In this document: piece after piece, positions 19,244 to 28,390 of the stretch | Position numbering within the stretch: the stretch's first letter is position 1 | Layout of the letters: each line of letters begins with the position of its first letter | NCBI RefSeq assembly: GCF_900230285.1 | Contig: NZ_OCNK01000001.1 | Span: 434,001 to 498,000, forward strand | Origin: Blastococcus haudaquaticus | GTDB taxonomy: Bacteria; Actinomycetota; Actinomycetes; Mycobacteriales; Geodermatophilaceae | Direction: 5' to 3' | DNA length: 64,000 nt | Made by a program: the position numbers and the translations under genes | Notes under the pieces: model-generated | The model's database searches: none | What the model was told of the DNA's origin: nothing | The model's input: the letters and a program-made list of their open reading frames with translations, nothing else

Positions 19244-20125
19244 GACGGACTCCCGGCATCCGGTGTCGAGCGCCCGTGCCGCGGTCTCCAGGACGGCGAC
19301 GACGTCCCGCCCGAACGCGATGTCGCACGCGTGCGCGCCGCCGGTCAGCGCGGCCTGCATCAGCTCGTCCACCGCGACCGCGAAGGCCTCCGGTGCCACG
19401 CCGTCCTCCGGCAGGAGCACCAGCCGCCCGGCGTCGCCGTGGACGAAGAACTCGTTGCCGACCGACATGGGCGCCACGGTGTGCGACACCGTGACGGTCG
19501 ATGCCACGCCCGACTCGTGGGTGAGCACCAGGTGCACCGTGTCGGCGAGCCCGGCGCCCGCCTGCACGGCGGTCACCGGCCCGAGGGCGGGAACGAGCAG
19601 CGAGAGGGCGTGCGGGCCGATGTCCCAGAGGGCGCCGCGTTCCTGGCGCCAGGGCGAGGAGTCGAACGGCGAGCCGGCGAGGGAGGACAGCCACGACCCG
19701 TGCCCGCCGGCGAGCGTCGACCGGGCGGCCTGCTCGAGCCACGTCGCCGTCGACGGACGGAAGCGGAAGGTGAAGAAGACGACGGAGGCGACGCCCGCCT
19801 CGCGGACCGTGGCGACCAGTCGGTCGGCACCGGCCACGTCGAGCGCGATCGGCTTCTCCAGCAGCAGGTGCTTGCCGGCGGCCGCGGCGCGCTCGGCCAG
19901 CGGCGCCTGGACGTCCGGCGGCAGCGCGATGGAGACGGCGTCCACCTGCGCCAGCAGGTCGTCGACGTCCGCGAAGCCCGGGACGTCGAACTCGGCGCCG
20001 ACGGCCTTGGCCTTGGCGACGTCCCGGCCCCAGACCCCGGCCAGCTCCGCGGAGGGGTGCCCCGCCAGCGTGGCGGCGTGCACCTCCTTCGCCCAGAAGC
20101 CGGTGCCGAGGACGCCGAAGCGCAT
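19235..20125 (-). CDS. Gfo/Idh/MocA family oxidoreductase
   Basis: Product of 296 residues. The NAD(P)-binding Rossmann start is MRFGVLGTGFWAKEV; EKPIALD near residue 90 holds the catalytic lysine of the family, and the C-terminal alpha/beta substrate domain includes WRQERGALWDIGPHALSLL. These enzymes oxidise or reduce sugars and cyclitols, sometimes biliverdin-like rings; no substrate can be named here. ATG 20125 lies 2 bases after the upp stop, so it is translated together with upp. It ends four bases from the stop of the convergent Lrp gene. Confidence 0.9.
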   Translation of the reverse strand: MRFGVLGTGFWAKEVHAATLAGHPSAELAGVWGRDVAKAKAVGAEFDVPGFADVDDLLAQVDAVSIALPPDVQAPLAERAAAAGKHLLLEKPIALDVAGADRLVATVREAGVASVVFFTFRFRPSTATWLEQAARSTLAGGHGSWLSSLAGSPFDSSPWRQERGALWDIGPHALSLLVPALGPVTAVQAGAGLADTVHLVLTHESGVASTVTVSHTVAPMSVGNEFFVHGDAGRLVLLPEDGVAPEAFAVAVDELMQAALTGGAHACDIAFGRDVVAVLETAARALDTGCRESVAP

Positions 20126-20127
20126 GG

Positions 20128-20751
20128 TCAGACCGCGCCGAACTGGCGGTCGCCGGCGTCCCCGAGCCCCGGGACGATGTAGGCCTTGTCGTTGAGCCCC
20201 TCGTCGACGCTGGCGGTGAAGACCCGCAGCGGCAGCCCGCTCTCCTCCAGCCGGCGGATGCCCTCCGGCGCTGCCAGCGCGCACAGGACGGTGATCGAGG
20301 TGGTCCCGCGGGCGGTGAGCAGGCCGCAGCAGTGCACGAGCGAACCACCGGTGGCGAGCATCGGGTCGAGCACGAACACCTCGCGGTCGACCAGCGTCTC
20401 CGGGAGGGAGGCCATGTACGCCTCGGGCTGGAAGGTCTCCTCGTTGCGGGCCAGGCCGACGAAGCCCATCTGCGACTCGGGCAGCATCCCGTGCGCGGTG
20501 TCGGCCATCCCGAGACCGGCCCGCAGCACGGGCACGATCAGCGGCGGCGACGCCAGCCGGTAGCCGGTCGTCGCGGTGACCGGGGTCTGGATCCGCTCCT
20601 CGGCGATGGCGAGATCGCGGGTCGCCTCGTAGACCAGCATCTGCGTGAGCTCGCGCAGCGCGGCGCGGAACATGGCGTTGTCCGTCCGCTCGTCGCGCAT
20701 CCGGGACAGACGGGCACGGGCCAACGGGTGGTCGACGACGGTGAGCTGCAC
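20128..20751 (-). CDS. upp: Uracil phosphoribosyltransferase
   Basis: Product of 207 residues. It makes UMP from uracil and PRPP in pyrimidine salvage. The PRPP loop DPMLATGGS is at residues 129-137, [10 protein letters not shown] at 74-83, the flexible [13 protein letters not shown] at 100-112 and the uracil-binding [12 protein letters not shown] near the end. All family motifs are present. GTG 20751 is preceded by TACGGT at seven bases, a leaderless start. It is divergent from deoC and close to pnp and pmmB, as in mycobacteria. Confidence 0.97.
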   Translation of the reverse strand: MQLTVVDHPLARARLSRMRDERTDNAMFRAALRELTQMLVYEATRDLAIAEERIQTPVTATTGYRLASPPLIVPVLRAGLGMADTAHGMLPESQMGFVGLARNEETFQPEAYMASLPETLVDREVFVLDPMLATGGSLVHCCGLLTARGTTSITVLCALAAPEGIRRLEESGLPLRVFTASVDEGLNDKAYIVPGLGDAGDRQFGAV

Positions 20752-20758
20752 GCGGCAC

Positions 20759-20764
20759 ACCGTA
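20759..20764 (-). promoter_or_regulatory. Probable -10 box of upp
   Basis: TACGGT on the minus strand, seven bases before the GTG start of upp, with no Shine-Dalgarno sequence between. Confidence 0.5.
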
Positions 20765-20910
20765 TCGGCAGGTGGGTCGAGCGAAGCACTGTCCCTGAGA
20801 CGGACGGTTCGAGGCCGCGAATGGCCGGCTGAGGGCCACCGCTCCGGGTCGATCTGGACCAGGTTCCCCCATCCCGGGTGAGCGGGCGCCGAGGGCCGGC
20901 ACCCGCAGGG

Positions 20911-20916
20911 GACAAT
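20911..20916 (+). promoter_or_regulatory. Probable -10 box of the deoC operon
   Basis: GACAAT six bases before the ATG at 20923, matching the leaderless pattern of neighbouring genes. AGGGG also lies upstream at about 13 bases, so an ordinary leader cannot be excluded. Confidence 0.4.
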
Positions 20917-20922
20917 GGGCGC

Positions 20923-21918
20923 ATGACCCACGTGCTCGATCCCGACGCGCTGCCCGATGACGCGCGCGCGTTGATGGCACCCCTGCCGCCGTACGACGAC
21001 GTCACCCGGTCCGACTCCGCGTTCCGCACCTTCCTGCACGGCCTCCCCGGGGTGGACCAGGTCGGCGCCGAGGCCAGGGTCGCCCAGCTCGGCACCCGCT
21101 CGATCAAGACGACGGCGAAGGCGTGGGCCATCGACACCGCGATCTCGATGGTCGACCTGACCACCCTCGAGGGCGCCGACACCCCCGGCAAGGTCCGCTC
21201 GCTGGCCGCCAAGGCCCGCCGTCCCGACCCGGGCGACCCCGCGTGCCCGCACGTCGCGGCCGTCTGCGTCTACGGCGACCTCGCCGGCGTCGCCCGCGAG
21301 GCACTGGGCGACAGCGGCATCCACGTCGCCGCCGTCGCCACCGCGTTCCCCAGCGGCCGCGCCAGCCGCGCGGTGAAGATCGCCGACGTGCAGGACGCGG
21401 TCGCGAACGGTGCCGACGAGATCGACATGGTCATCGACCGGGGCGCGTTCCTGTCGGGCCGTTACCTCGACGTCTTCGAGGAGATCGTGGCGGTCAAGGA
21501 GGCCTGCGGACCCGCGCACCTCAAGGTCATCCTCGAGACCGGCGAGCTGGTCACCCTGGACAACGTCCGCCGCGCCTCCTGGATCGCCATGCTGGCCGGC
21601 GGCGACTTCATCAAGACCTCCACCGGCAAGGTCTCCCCCGCAGCGACCCTGCCGGTCTCCCTCGTGATGCTCGAGGCCGTCCGGGACTTCCGCGCCGCGA
21701 CCGGCCGCCAGATCGGCTTCAAGCCGGCCGGTGGCATCCGGACGACGAAGGACGCCGTCAAGCACCTCGTGCTCATCAACGAGACCGTGGGCGCCGACTG
21801 GCTGGACCCCGACTGGTTCCGCTTCGGCGCCTCCAGCCTGCTCAACGACCTGCTGCTGCAGCGTCAGAAGCTGCGCACCGGCCACTACTCCGGTCCCGAC
21901 TACGTCACGGTGGACTGA
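20923..21918 (+). CDS. deoC: Deoxyribose-phosphate aldolase
   Basis: Product of 331 residues. It cleaves 2-deoxyribose 5-phosphate to acetaldehyde and glyceraldehyde 3-phosphate by a Schiff base. Lys201 in [11 protein letters not shown] and Lys267 in [10 protein letters not shown] match the two essential lysines, and [11 protein letters not shown] is the family substrate strand. It is longer than E. coli DeoC because of an N-terminal extension, as in the long actinobacterial form. It is followed after 5 bases by an aldehyde dehydrogenase gene that could remove the acetaldehyde. Confidence 0.96.
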   Translation: MTHVLDPDALPDDARALMAPLPPYDDVTRSDSAFRTFLHGLPGVDQVGAEARVAQLGTRSIKTTAKAWAIDTAISMVDLTTLEGADTPGKVRSLAAKARRPDPGDPACPHVAAVCVYGDLAGVAREALGDSGIHVAAVATAFPSGRASRAVKIADVQDAVANGADEIDMVIDRGAFLSGRYLDVFEEIVAVKEACGPAHLKVILETGELVTLDNVRRASWIAMLAGGDFIKTSTGKVSPAATLPVSLVMLEAVRDFRAATGRQIGFKPAGGIRTTKDAVKHLVLINETVGADWLDPDWFRFGASSLLNDLLLQRQKLRTGHYSGPDYVTVD

Positions 21919-21923
21919 CCTAC

Positions 21924-23369
21924 ATGAGCGTCTTCGAGTACGCCCCCGCCCCCGAGTCACGCTCGATCGTCGACATCCAGCCGTCCTACGGCCTGTTCAT
22001 CGACGGCGAGTTCGTCGACGGCACCGGGGAGGCGTTCAAGAGCGTCAACCCGGCCACCGAGGAGGTCCTCACCGAGGTCTCCGCCGGCAGCGAGGCCGAC
22101 GTCGACCGGGCCGTGACCGCCGCCCGCCGCGCCTTCACCCGCGTCTGGGGTCCGATGCGCCCGGCCGACCGCGGCAAGTACCTCTTCCGCATCGCGCGCC
22201 TGCTGCAGGAGCGCGCCCGGGAGTTCGCCGTCCTGGAGTCGCTGGACAACGGCAAGCCGATCCGCGAGTCCCGCGACGTCGACGTGCCGCTGGCCGCCGC
22301 GCACTTCTTCTACTACGCCGGCTGGGCCGACAAGCTCGACCACGCCGGCCTCGGCACCAGCCCGCGCCCGCTCGGTGTCGCCGGCCAGGTCATCCCCTGG
22401 AACTTCCCGCTGCTGATGCTGGCGTGGAAGGTCGCCCCGGCGCTCGCCGCCGGCAACACCGTCGTCCTCAAGCCGGCGGAGACGACGCCGCTGAGCGCGC
22501 TGCTGTTCGCCGAGGTGTGCCAGCAGGCCGACCTGCCGCCGGGCGTGGTCAACATCGTGACCGGCGCGGGCGAGACCGGCCGGGCCGTCGTCGAGCACCG
22601 CGACGTCGACAAGGTGGCCTTCACCGGCTCCACCGAGGTGGGCAAGTCGATCGCCCGCGCGGTCGCCGGCACCCACAAGTCGCTCACCCTGGAGCTCGGC
22701 GGCAAGGCGGCGAACATCGTCTTCGACGACGCCCCGATCGACCAGGCGGTCGAGGGCATCGTGCAGGGCATCTTCTTCAACCAGGGCCACGTCTGCTGCG
22801 CCGGCTCCCGGCTGCTCGTGCAGGAGTCGATCCACGACGAGGTCATCGCCTCGCTGCAGCGGCGGATCGGCACCCTGCGCGTCGGCGACCCGCTGGACAA
22901 GAACACCGACATCGGCGCGATCAACTCCGCCGAGCAGCTGGCCCGGATCAAGGAGCTGTCCGACTACGGCGAGACCGAGGGCGCGACGCGGTGGCAGCCG
23001 GCGTGCGACCTGCCCGACCGCGGCTACTGGTTCCCGCCGACGATCTTCACCGACGTCTCCCCCGCCCACCGGATCGCCCGCGAGGAGGTGTTCGGCCCGG
23101 TGCTGTCCGTGCTGACCTTCCGCACCCCCGACGAGGCCGTCGCGAAGGCGAACAACTCCACCTACGGGCTCTCGGCGGGCATCTGGTCGGAGAAGGGCTC
23201 GCGCATCCTGAAGGTCGCGAACCAGCTGCGGGCCGGCGTCGTCTGGGCCAACACGTTCAACAAGTTCGACCCGACGTCGCCGTTCGGCGGCTACAAGCAG
23301 TCCGGCTACGGCCGCGAGGGCGGACGGCACGGTCTGACCGCCTATCTCAAGGGAGCGGACAGGCCGTGA
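21924..23369 (+). CDS. Aldehyde dehydrogenase family protein, catalytic
   Basis: Product of 481 residues, NAD(P)-dependent. It keeps the oxyanion region IPWNFP near residue 155, GSTEVGK near 234, general base Glu257 in LELGGK and nucleophile Cys291 or Cys292 in GHVCCAGS, plus EVFGPVLSV near 390. The start ATG 21924 follows the deoC stop by 5 bases. In this operon the likely substrate is acetaldehyde from DeoC, giving acetate and NADH; this is inferred from position. The next gene is a shortened relative. Confidence 0.93.
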   Translation: MSVFEYAPAPESRSIVDIQPSYGLFIDGEFVDGTGEAFKSVNPATEEVLTEVSAGSEADVDRAVTAARRAFTRVWGPMRPADRGKYLFRIARLLQERAREFAVLESLDNGKPIRESRDVDVPLAAAHFFYYAGWADKLDHAGLGTSPRPLGVAGQVIPWNFPLLMLAWKVAPALAAGNTVVLKPAETTPLSALLFAEVCQQADLPPGVVNIVTGAGETGRAVVEHRDVDKVAFTGSTEVGKSIARAVAGTHKSLTLELGGKAANIVFDDAPIDQAVEGIVQGIFFNQGHVCCAGSRLLVQESIHDEVIASLQRRIGTLRVGDPLDKNTDIGAINSAEQLARIKELSDYGETEGATRWQPACDLPDRGYWFPPTIFTDVSPAHRIAREEVFGPVLSVLTFRTPDEAVAKANNSTYGLSAGIWSEKGSRILKVANQLRAGVVWANTFNKFDPTSPFGGYKQSGYGREGGRHGLTAYLKGADRP

Positions 23370-23445
23370 GGATCGCAGCGAGCGCCAACGAGCGAGGACC
23401 GGAGAGGCCGCGGAAGCGACCCATGGAAAGAGGAGCGACGCACTC

Positions 23446-24312
23446 GTGAACGACCGGCTCGCCGTCCGCAAGACCTACAAGCTCTACGTGAACGGGGCCT
23501 TCCCGCGGTCGGAGTCCGGCCGGACCTACGAGGTCACCGACGTCAAGGGGCACTTCCTGGCGAACGCCGCGTGGGCCTCCCGCAAGGACGCCCGCGACGC
23601 CGTCGTCGCCGCCCGCGGCGCCTTCGCGAAGTGGTCGGGCGCCACCGCCTACAACCGCGGCCAGGTGCTCTACCGCGTCGCCGAGGTGATGGAGGGCCGG
23701 CACGTCCAGTTCTGCGCGGAGGTCGCGGCCGTCGAGGGCTTGAGCGCCTCCAAGGCCCGCGCCGCCGTCGACGCCGCCATCGACAGGTGGGTCTGGTACG
23801 CCGGGTGGACCGACAAGCTGGCCGCAGTCCTGGGCGGGGCGAACCCCGTGGCCGGGCCGTACTTCGACTTCTCGATTCCCGAGCCGACCGGCGTGGTCGC
23901 CGTCCTCGCGCCGCAGCAGTCGTCCCTGCTGGGTCTGGTCAGCGTCCTGGCGCCGGTCCTCGCGGGCGGCAACACGGCCGTCGTCGTGACCTCGAAGGAG
24001 CGCCCGATCCCCGCCGTCACGCTGGCGGAGGTCCTCGCGACCAGCGACGTCCCGGGCGGAGTGGTGAACGTCCTCACCGGGGACGCCGAGGAGCTCGGCA
24101 CCTGGCTGGCCGAGCACGCCGACGTCGACGGCATCGACCTCACCGGCGCACCCGCCGGCCGGGCCATGGAGTTCGAGCGCGAGGCGGCCGGCACGGTCAA
24201 GCGCGTCGTCCGTCCACCGGCGACGGAGCCGGACTGGACCGCCGACCCCGGGCTGTCCCGGATGACCCCGTTCCTGGAGACCAAGACGGTGTGGCACCCG
24301 ATCGGGGTCTGA
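23446..24312 (+). CDS. Aldehyde dehydrogenase-like protein lacking the catalytic half
   Basis: Product of 288 residues that aligns with the N-terminal, NAD-binding part of aldehyde dehydrogenases (KLYVNGAFPRSESGRTYEV, then WYAGWTDKL, then PEPTGVVAVLAPQQSSLL, then VVNVLTGDAEELG) but stops before the catalytic Cys and Glu region. The frame is intact, has a GAGGAG ribosome site about 12 bases from its GTG, and ends in an ordered-looking C-terminus, so it is a designed short protein rather than a fresh truncation. It resembles the non-catalytic second domain of ALDH16 enzymes and may form a complex with the full-length enzyme upstream. Confidence 0.8.
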   Translation: MNDRLAVRKTYKLYVNGAFPRSESGRTYEVTDVKGHFLANAAWASRKDARDAVVAARGAFAKWSGATAYNRGQVLYRVAEVMEGRHVQFCAEVAAVEGLSASKARAAVDAAIDRWVWYAGWTDKLAAVLGGANPVAGPYFDFSIPEPTGVVAVLAPQQSSLLGLVSVLAPVLAGGNTAVVVTSKERPIPAVTLAEVLATSDVPGGVVNVLTGDAEELGTWLAEHADVDGIDLTGAPAGRAMEFEREAAGTVKRVVRPPATEPDWTADPGLSRMTPFLETKTVWHPIGV

Positions 24313-24371
24313 GCTCCCGGGCGGGACGCGGCACGGTTGGCTGAGACGGGCGCGGTCGGGATGATCGCCGG

Positions 24372-25040
24372 ATGCCGGAGATCACCGTCCGCGCCATGAC
24401 CGACGCCGAGTTCACCGCGTGGCAGCACGCCCTCGCCCGCGCCTACGCCGACGAGCAGGTGCGAAGCGGCAACTGGGCGCCCGGCGAGGCGCTCCGGCGG
24501 GCACGGGAGGGCAATGCCGCGCTGTTGCCGCAGGGCCTGGGCACCCCCGGCATGCTGCTCCTCACCGCGACGCGGCCGGACGGGGAGCCCGTCGGTCGCA
24601 TCTGGCTCAGCCTCGAGCACCCGCGCGGAACGGCGGACTGCGCCTTCCTCTACGACATCGAGGTCGAGGAGCCGCACCGGGGCCAGGGGTACGGACGGGC
24701 CCTGCTGACCGCCGCCGAGGAGGCGGCTCGGTCCCGCGGACGCTCGGCCCTGGAGCTGAACGTGTTCGGCGACAACGCGACCGCCATCGCCCTCTACGAG
24801 AGCGCCGGCTTCGTCGTCGTGCAGCAGCAGATGCGCACAGCCCTCACCCGAGACCGCACCACGGCCCGGCCTCCGCCGAGCAGCGGGCCGCCGACAGGAG
24901 CAAGATCGGCCGTCAACAGCTCCCGCTCGCCGAAACGAGGGACCCGTGGCCCATACCGACACCCCCACGGTCGACGACGAGGACAGCGGCCTCCGGCGAT
25001 CCATCACCGGGAAGCAGCTGTTCTTCTACACGCTCGGTGA
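24372..25040 (+). CDS. GNAT family N-acetyltransferase
   Basis: Product of 222 residues. The acetyl-CoA loop is PHRGQGYGRALL (RGQGYG at 103-108), preceded by strand YDIEVEE and followed by SALELNVFGDNATAIALYESAGFVVV, the standard GNAT core ending near residue 155. The last 65 or so residues are basic, proline-rich and overlap the next gene by 95 bases in another frame, so they may be a read-through extension. ATG 24372 has GATGAT six bases upstream. The acetyl acceptor is unknown. Confidence 0.82.
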   Translation: MPEITVRAMTDAEFTAWQHALARAYADEQVRSGNWAPGEALRRAREGNAALLPQGLGTPGMLLLTATRPDGEPVGRIWLSLEHPRGTADCAFLYDIEVEEPHRGQGYGRALLTAAEEAARSRGRSALELNVFGDNATAIALYESAGFVVVQQQMRTALTRDRTTARPPPSSGPPTGARSAVNSSRSPKRGTRGPYRHPHGRRRGQRPPAIHHREAAVLLHAR

Positions 25041-26373
25041 CGTCCTGGGCTCCGGGATCTACGTCCTGATCGGCCTGGTCGCAGCGGCCGTCGGCGGGGC
25101 CTTCTGGATCGCCTTCGCCATCGGCGTCACCATCGCCGCCATCACCGGAGCGGCCTACGCCGAGCTGGTGACGAAGTACCCCCAGGCCGCCGGCGCCGCG
25201 CTGTACATCAACAAGGCCTTCGGCAGCACGGCGCTCACCTTCATGACCACCGTGTCGTTCCTGGCCGCGAGCTTCGCGGCGACGGGCTCGCTGGCCACCG
25301 GCTTCTCCTCCTACTTCGCGACGGTCTGGGACGGCCCGCCGGCGTTGCTGGTGTCACTCGTCTTCCTCCTGGCCCTGGTCGTCGTCAACTTCATCGGCAT
25401 CACCGAGTCGGTGGTGATGAACATGCTGATGACGTTCGTCGAGGTCGCCGGCCTGCTCATCGTGATGGGCATCGGCATCTGGTACATCGCCCAGGGCGAC
25501 GCGGACTTCGGCGTCCTCACCGACATCAGCGTCTCGGGCAACCCGGCGCTCGCGGTCCTCGCCGGTATCGCCTTCTCCTTCTTCGCGATGACCGGCTTCG
25601 AGAACACCGCCAACGTCGCGGAGGAGACGATCGACCCGCACCGCGCCTTCCCGCGGTCGCTGGTCGGCGGGATGGTCGTCGCCGGCATCGTCTACGTGCT
25701 GGTCTCCGTCGCCGCGGCCCTCACCGTGCCGGTCGACCAGCTGGCCGGCTCCGACGCAGCCCTGCTCGAGGTCGTGAAGCAGGGCATCCTCCCCTTCTCC
25801 ACCGACTTCATGACCACCCTGTTCTCGATCATCGCGCTGATCGCGATCACCAACACCACGCTGGTCACGGTCGTCACGCAGCCGCGGATCCTCTACGGAA
25901 TGGCCAAGGAGGACGTCGTCCCGGGCGTCTTCGCCAAGATCCACGCCACCCGCCGCAGCCCGTGGGTCGGTCTCCTCTTCAGCGGAGTGGTCGTCGCCGC
26001 CCTGCTGCTCGTCGGCCACTTCTTCCAGACCGGTGGGGGCATCGACCTGGTCAACCGGCTGGCCCTGGTGACCGTCGTGCTGCTCCTGGCCATCTACGCC
26101 CTGGTGATCGTCGCCTGCCTGAAGCTGCGCGGGCGGGACGAGGACGAACGCACCTTCCGCGCGAACACGCCCCTGCTGATCGTCGGGCTGGTCGGCAACC
26201 TGGCCATCCTCGGGTTCTCCATCTACGACGACCCGAGCTCGCTGATCTGGTGCGCCGGCCTCCTCGCCGTCGGCGTGGTCCTGTTCCTGGTCGAGTACGC
26301 CGTCGGTTCGCGCAACCGCCCCCAGGGCTCCCGGCGGGGAGATCCGAAGACCGCCGACCGGAAGGAAGTCTGA
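24946..26373 (+). CDS. APC family amino acid permease
   Basis: Product of 475 residues with 12 or so membrane helices. The first helix carries the GSGIYVLIG signature near residue 37 (APC Gly-Ser-Gly-Ile substrate motif), and FSFFAMTGFENTANVAEE near 210 is the conserved helix 6 region. It imports amino acids or amines with protons. GTG 24946 follows GAGGG; it starts inside the acetyltransferase frame. A universal stress protein gene follows after one base, a pairing common for APC transporters. Confidence 0.9.
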   Translation: MAHTDTPTVDDEDSGLRRSITGKQLFFYTLGDVLGSGIYVLIGLVAAAVGGAFWIAFAIGVTIAAITGAAYAELVTKYPQAAGAALYINKAFGSTALTFMTTVSFLAASFAATGSLATGFSSYFATVWDGPPALLVSLVFLLALVVVNFIGITESVVMNMLMTFVEVAGLLIVMGIGIWYIAQGDADFGVLTDISVSGNPALAVLAGIAFSFFAMTGFENTANVAEETIDPHRAFPRSLVGGMVVAGIVYVLVSVAAALTVPVDQLAGSDAALLEVVKQGILPFSTDFMTTLFSIIALIAITNTTLVTVVTQPRILYGMAKEDVVPGVFAKIHATRRSPWVGLLFSGVVVAALLLVGHFFQTGGGIDLVNRLALVTVVLLLAIYALVIVACLKLRGRDEDERTFRANTPLLIVGLVGNLAILGFSIYDDPSSLIWCAGLLAVGVVLFLVEYAVGSRNRPQGSRRGDPKTADRKEV

Positions 26374-26374
26374 G

Positions 26375-26854
26375 ATGCACGTCATCGTCGCCACGGACGG
26401 GTCGCCGCAGTCGCTGGCCGCGGCCCGTCACCTGAAGTCGTTCGCGGACCCCCAGAAGATCACCACGATCTCGGTCGTGGCGGTGATCCGGCCACTGGCC
26501 TCGGTCGCCTTCGCCGACGAGATCTCCGAGGCCGAGCCGCCCGGCCCCGGCGAGGGGGCGGGCAGTTTCCGGGACGCGGCGCAGGGAGCCGTCGACGCGG
26601 TGGCGGCCGTCTTCGACGACTGGGGGCCGAGCATCGACAAGCAGATCCGCAGCGGGTCGCCCGCCGCGGAGATCATCAAGCTCGCGAACCAGCACGACGC
26701 CGGGCTGGTCGTGGTGGCGGCCGGCGGGCGCGGGATCAGCGACGCGATCCTCGTCGGCAGCACCGCCCAGCGGGTCCAGCACTACGCGCCGTGCCCCGTC
26801 CTCGTCGTCCGCCCCGCACCCCGGACGAGGAAGGGCGCCCAGCCGAAGGTCTGA
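26375..26854 (+). CDS. Universal stress protein (UspA family)
   Basis: Product of 159 residues. It starts MHVIVATDGSPQSLAAARHL, with Asp8 as the usual nucleotide contact, and ends with the ATP loop GGRGISDAILVGSTAQRV near residue 116, then APCPVLVVRP. It is therefore of the ATP-binding type. ATG lies one base after the permease stop with GGAAGG in the end of that gene, so the two are coupled; the Usp may regulate the permease. Confidence 0.93.
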   Translation: MHVIVATDGSPQSLAAARHLKSFADPQKITTISVVAVIRPLASVAFADEISEAEPPGPGEGAGSFRDAAQGAVDAVAAVFDDWGPSIDKQIRSGSPAAEIIKLANQHDAGLVVVAAGGRGISDAILVGSTAQRVQHYAPCPVLVVRPAPRTRKGAQPKV

Positions 26855-26926
26855 CCCGCCGGCGACGATCGTCGGCGCCCCGGCGCTTGCGGAGAAGGCG
26901 GGCCGCGCATCTGGCAGGGTGTCCCC

Positions 26927-28261
26927 GTGGCCAGGCCCAGCATCGTCCCGATCGCACTCACCCTCGACGACCGAACCGGCTACACGCTCTGGGCTCCGCC
27001 GTGGGAGGAGGACGGCGAGGAGTGGCAGGCGTTCCTCGGCACCACCGAGGACGACACGGCGAAGGTCCACCTCTTCCCCACCCCCGCGGCCCTCGCGGCG
27101 TTCTGCCGCACCAGCACCGACCACGACCTCGCCGACCACCCGGTCTGGCCCGTCGTGGTCGGTCTGGACGCCGAGGACCTGACGCCCGACGACGACCACC
27201 GCTTCGACCTCGACGGCGTCTACGACATCGCCGCCGAGAACCCCGACCGGTGGGCCGTCGAGGAGCTCGCCGCCACGGTCGACATCGTCAGCCGGCTCGC
27301 CGAGTGCCTGGACACCGGTGCCGGCGACGACGAGGACGAGGACGACGACGAGACGCAGTTCGAGGCCGTCGCCGAACTCGCCGCCAAGCCCGAGATCGGC
27401 TCCCTGGGGCTGGGCGTGGACGCATTCGTCGGCCGCTCCGGCGAGGACGCCTGGGTCGGCGTCGGCGGCGTCCTCGACGACCTGTGGGAGGACGTCGTCG
27501 AGGAGCTGAACGAGCACTTCGACTGGACCGGTGCCGGCTCCTCGACCCTCGAGGACTACCCGGCGGCCTCCGAGGTCGAGGACGTCGACCCGGAGGACGT
27601 CCCTGACGACGTGGTCCTGGTCGACGACGACGAGCCCGCGGTCGCGGCGCCGGTGCGCACCATCGCGCGAGGCGGCGGCATCAGCGCCACGCCCGCGGAG
27701 GTGGCGAAGGCCGGGGCCTTCTGGGAGTCCGTCGGCATCCTCCCCGTCGAGATCGTCGTCCCCGAGGGCGCCGGGGTGACCTTGCGCTGCTACGTGGAGG
27801 ACGTCGCCCGGTTCCTGGGCCGCGACGGCGAGGTCTTCGTCTTCGACACCCCCGCGGAGCTGGCCCGCTTCTGCAAGGGCAGCGAGAGCCACGACCTCGT
27901 CGAGATCGCCTCCTGGGCGGAGGTCGCCGACACCGACGTGCCACCGCTGCCGGCCGACCAGGACCGCTACGACCTCACCGGGCTGTCGGAGGTGCTGGCG
28001 GAGGTGGCGGACGGCGCCGCGGGGCTGGTGGACCACCAGGCGTTCGCCCAGCCGGTCGAAGGCGTCCGTGACCTCGCCGAGTACGCCGGCCTGACCCGCG
28101 TCGACGAGCTGCTCTCCCCCACCGCGGCCCTGGGCACGGCCGTGGCCCGGGGCGAGGCCGATCCGCACGCCGTCCTGCGCGCCGAGGACGCCGCCACCCT
28201 GCGCCCGGAGTGGGACGAGGTCGTCACCCAGGTCAGCGGAGCCCTCGTCTTCCGCGACTAG
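26927..28261 (+). CDS. Acidic protein with an internal duplication, function unknown
   Basis: Product of 444 residues, rich in Asp and Glu, with no signal or membrane helix. Homologues in Actinobacteria are sometimes labelled primosomal protein, without support visible here. Two similar units are present: FLG at 36, VHLFPTPAALAAFC at 47-60, HDL at 66 and RFDLDG at 92; then FLG at 296, VFVFDTPAELARFC at about 304-317, HDL at about 324 and RYDLTG at 347. Acid-only linkers at about 128-144 and 217-243 separate the parts. GTG 26927 has CAGGGT six bases upstream and no Shine-Dalgarno sequence. Confidence 0.75.
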   Translation: MARPSIVPIALTLDDRTGYTLWAPPWEEDGEEWQAFLGTTEDDTAKVHLFPTPAALAAFCRTSTDHDLADHPVWPVVVGLDAEDLTPDDDHRFDLDGVYDIAAENPDRWAVEELAATVDIVSRLAECLDTGAGDDEDEDDDETQFEAVAELAAKPEIGSLGLGVDAFVGRSGEDAWVGVGGVLDDLWEDVVEELNEHFDWTGAGSSTLEDYPAASEVEDVDPEDVPDDVVLVDDDEPAVAAPVRTIARGGGISATPAEVAKAGAFWESVGILPVEIVVPEGAGVTLRCYVEDVARFLGRDGEVFVFDTPAELARFCKGSESHDLVEIASWAEVADTDVPPLPADQDRYDLTGLSEVLAEVADGAAGLVDHQAFAQPVEGVRDLAEYAGLTRVDELLSPTAALGTAVARGEADPHAVLRAEDAATLRPEWDEVVTQVSGALVFRD

Positions 28262-28263
28262 GC

Positions 28264-28325
28264 GACGAGATCTGCACATTCGCCCTCGTCAGCGGCCTGA
28301 TGGGGGCGAGTGTGCAGATCTCGCC
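28264..28325. repeat. 62-base near-perfect palindrome
   Basis: Two 22-base arms (28264-28285 and 28304-28325) pair with two mismatches; the core of each arm is GAGATCTGCACA or its complement. The 18-base centre contains a second small stem, TCAG-CGGC-CTGA. It starts three bases behind the stop of the acidic protein gene and lies before the helicase terminator. It is larger than a normal terminator, has no U tract and may be a dispersed repeat. Confidence 0.75.
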
Positions 28326-28335
28326 CGAGGAACGA

Positions 28336-28377
28336 CAGAGCGGCCGGCCCCGGGAGATCCCGGGACCGGCCGCTCTG
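28336..28377. terminator. Terminator hairpin of the DEAD-box helicase gene
   Basis: CAGAGCGGCCGG and CCGGCCGCTCTG form the outer stem and CCCGGGA/TCCCGGG the inner stem. It lies 13 bases behind the helicase stop and can also stop transcription from the left. Confidence 0.8.
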
Positions 28378-28390
28378 GTCTATCTGACTC

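Noticed and set aside
20770-20905. Noncoding RNA candidate in the upp/deoC gap
   Set aside because: The gap shows some self-complementary GC-rich stretches but no stable, clearly bounded hairpin or known RNA motif; it is long enough for two promoters only.
20878-20922. Earlier start for deoC at 20878
   Set aside because: It would add 15 residues of low-complexity sequence without ribosome site; ATG 20923 has a -10 box at the right distance and starts the conserved part.
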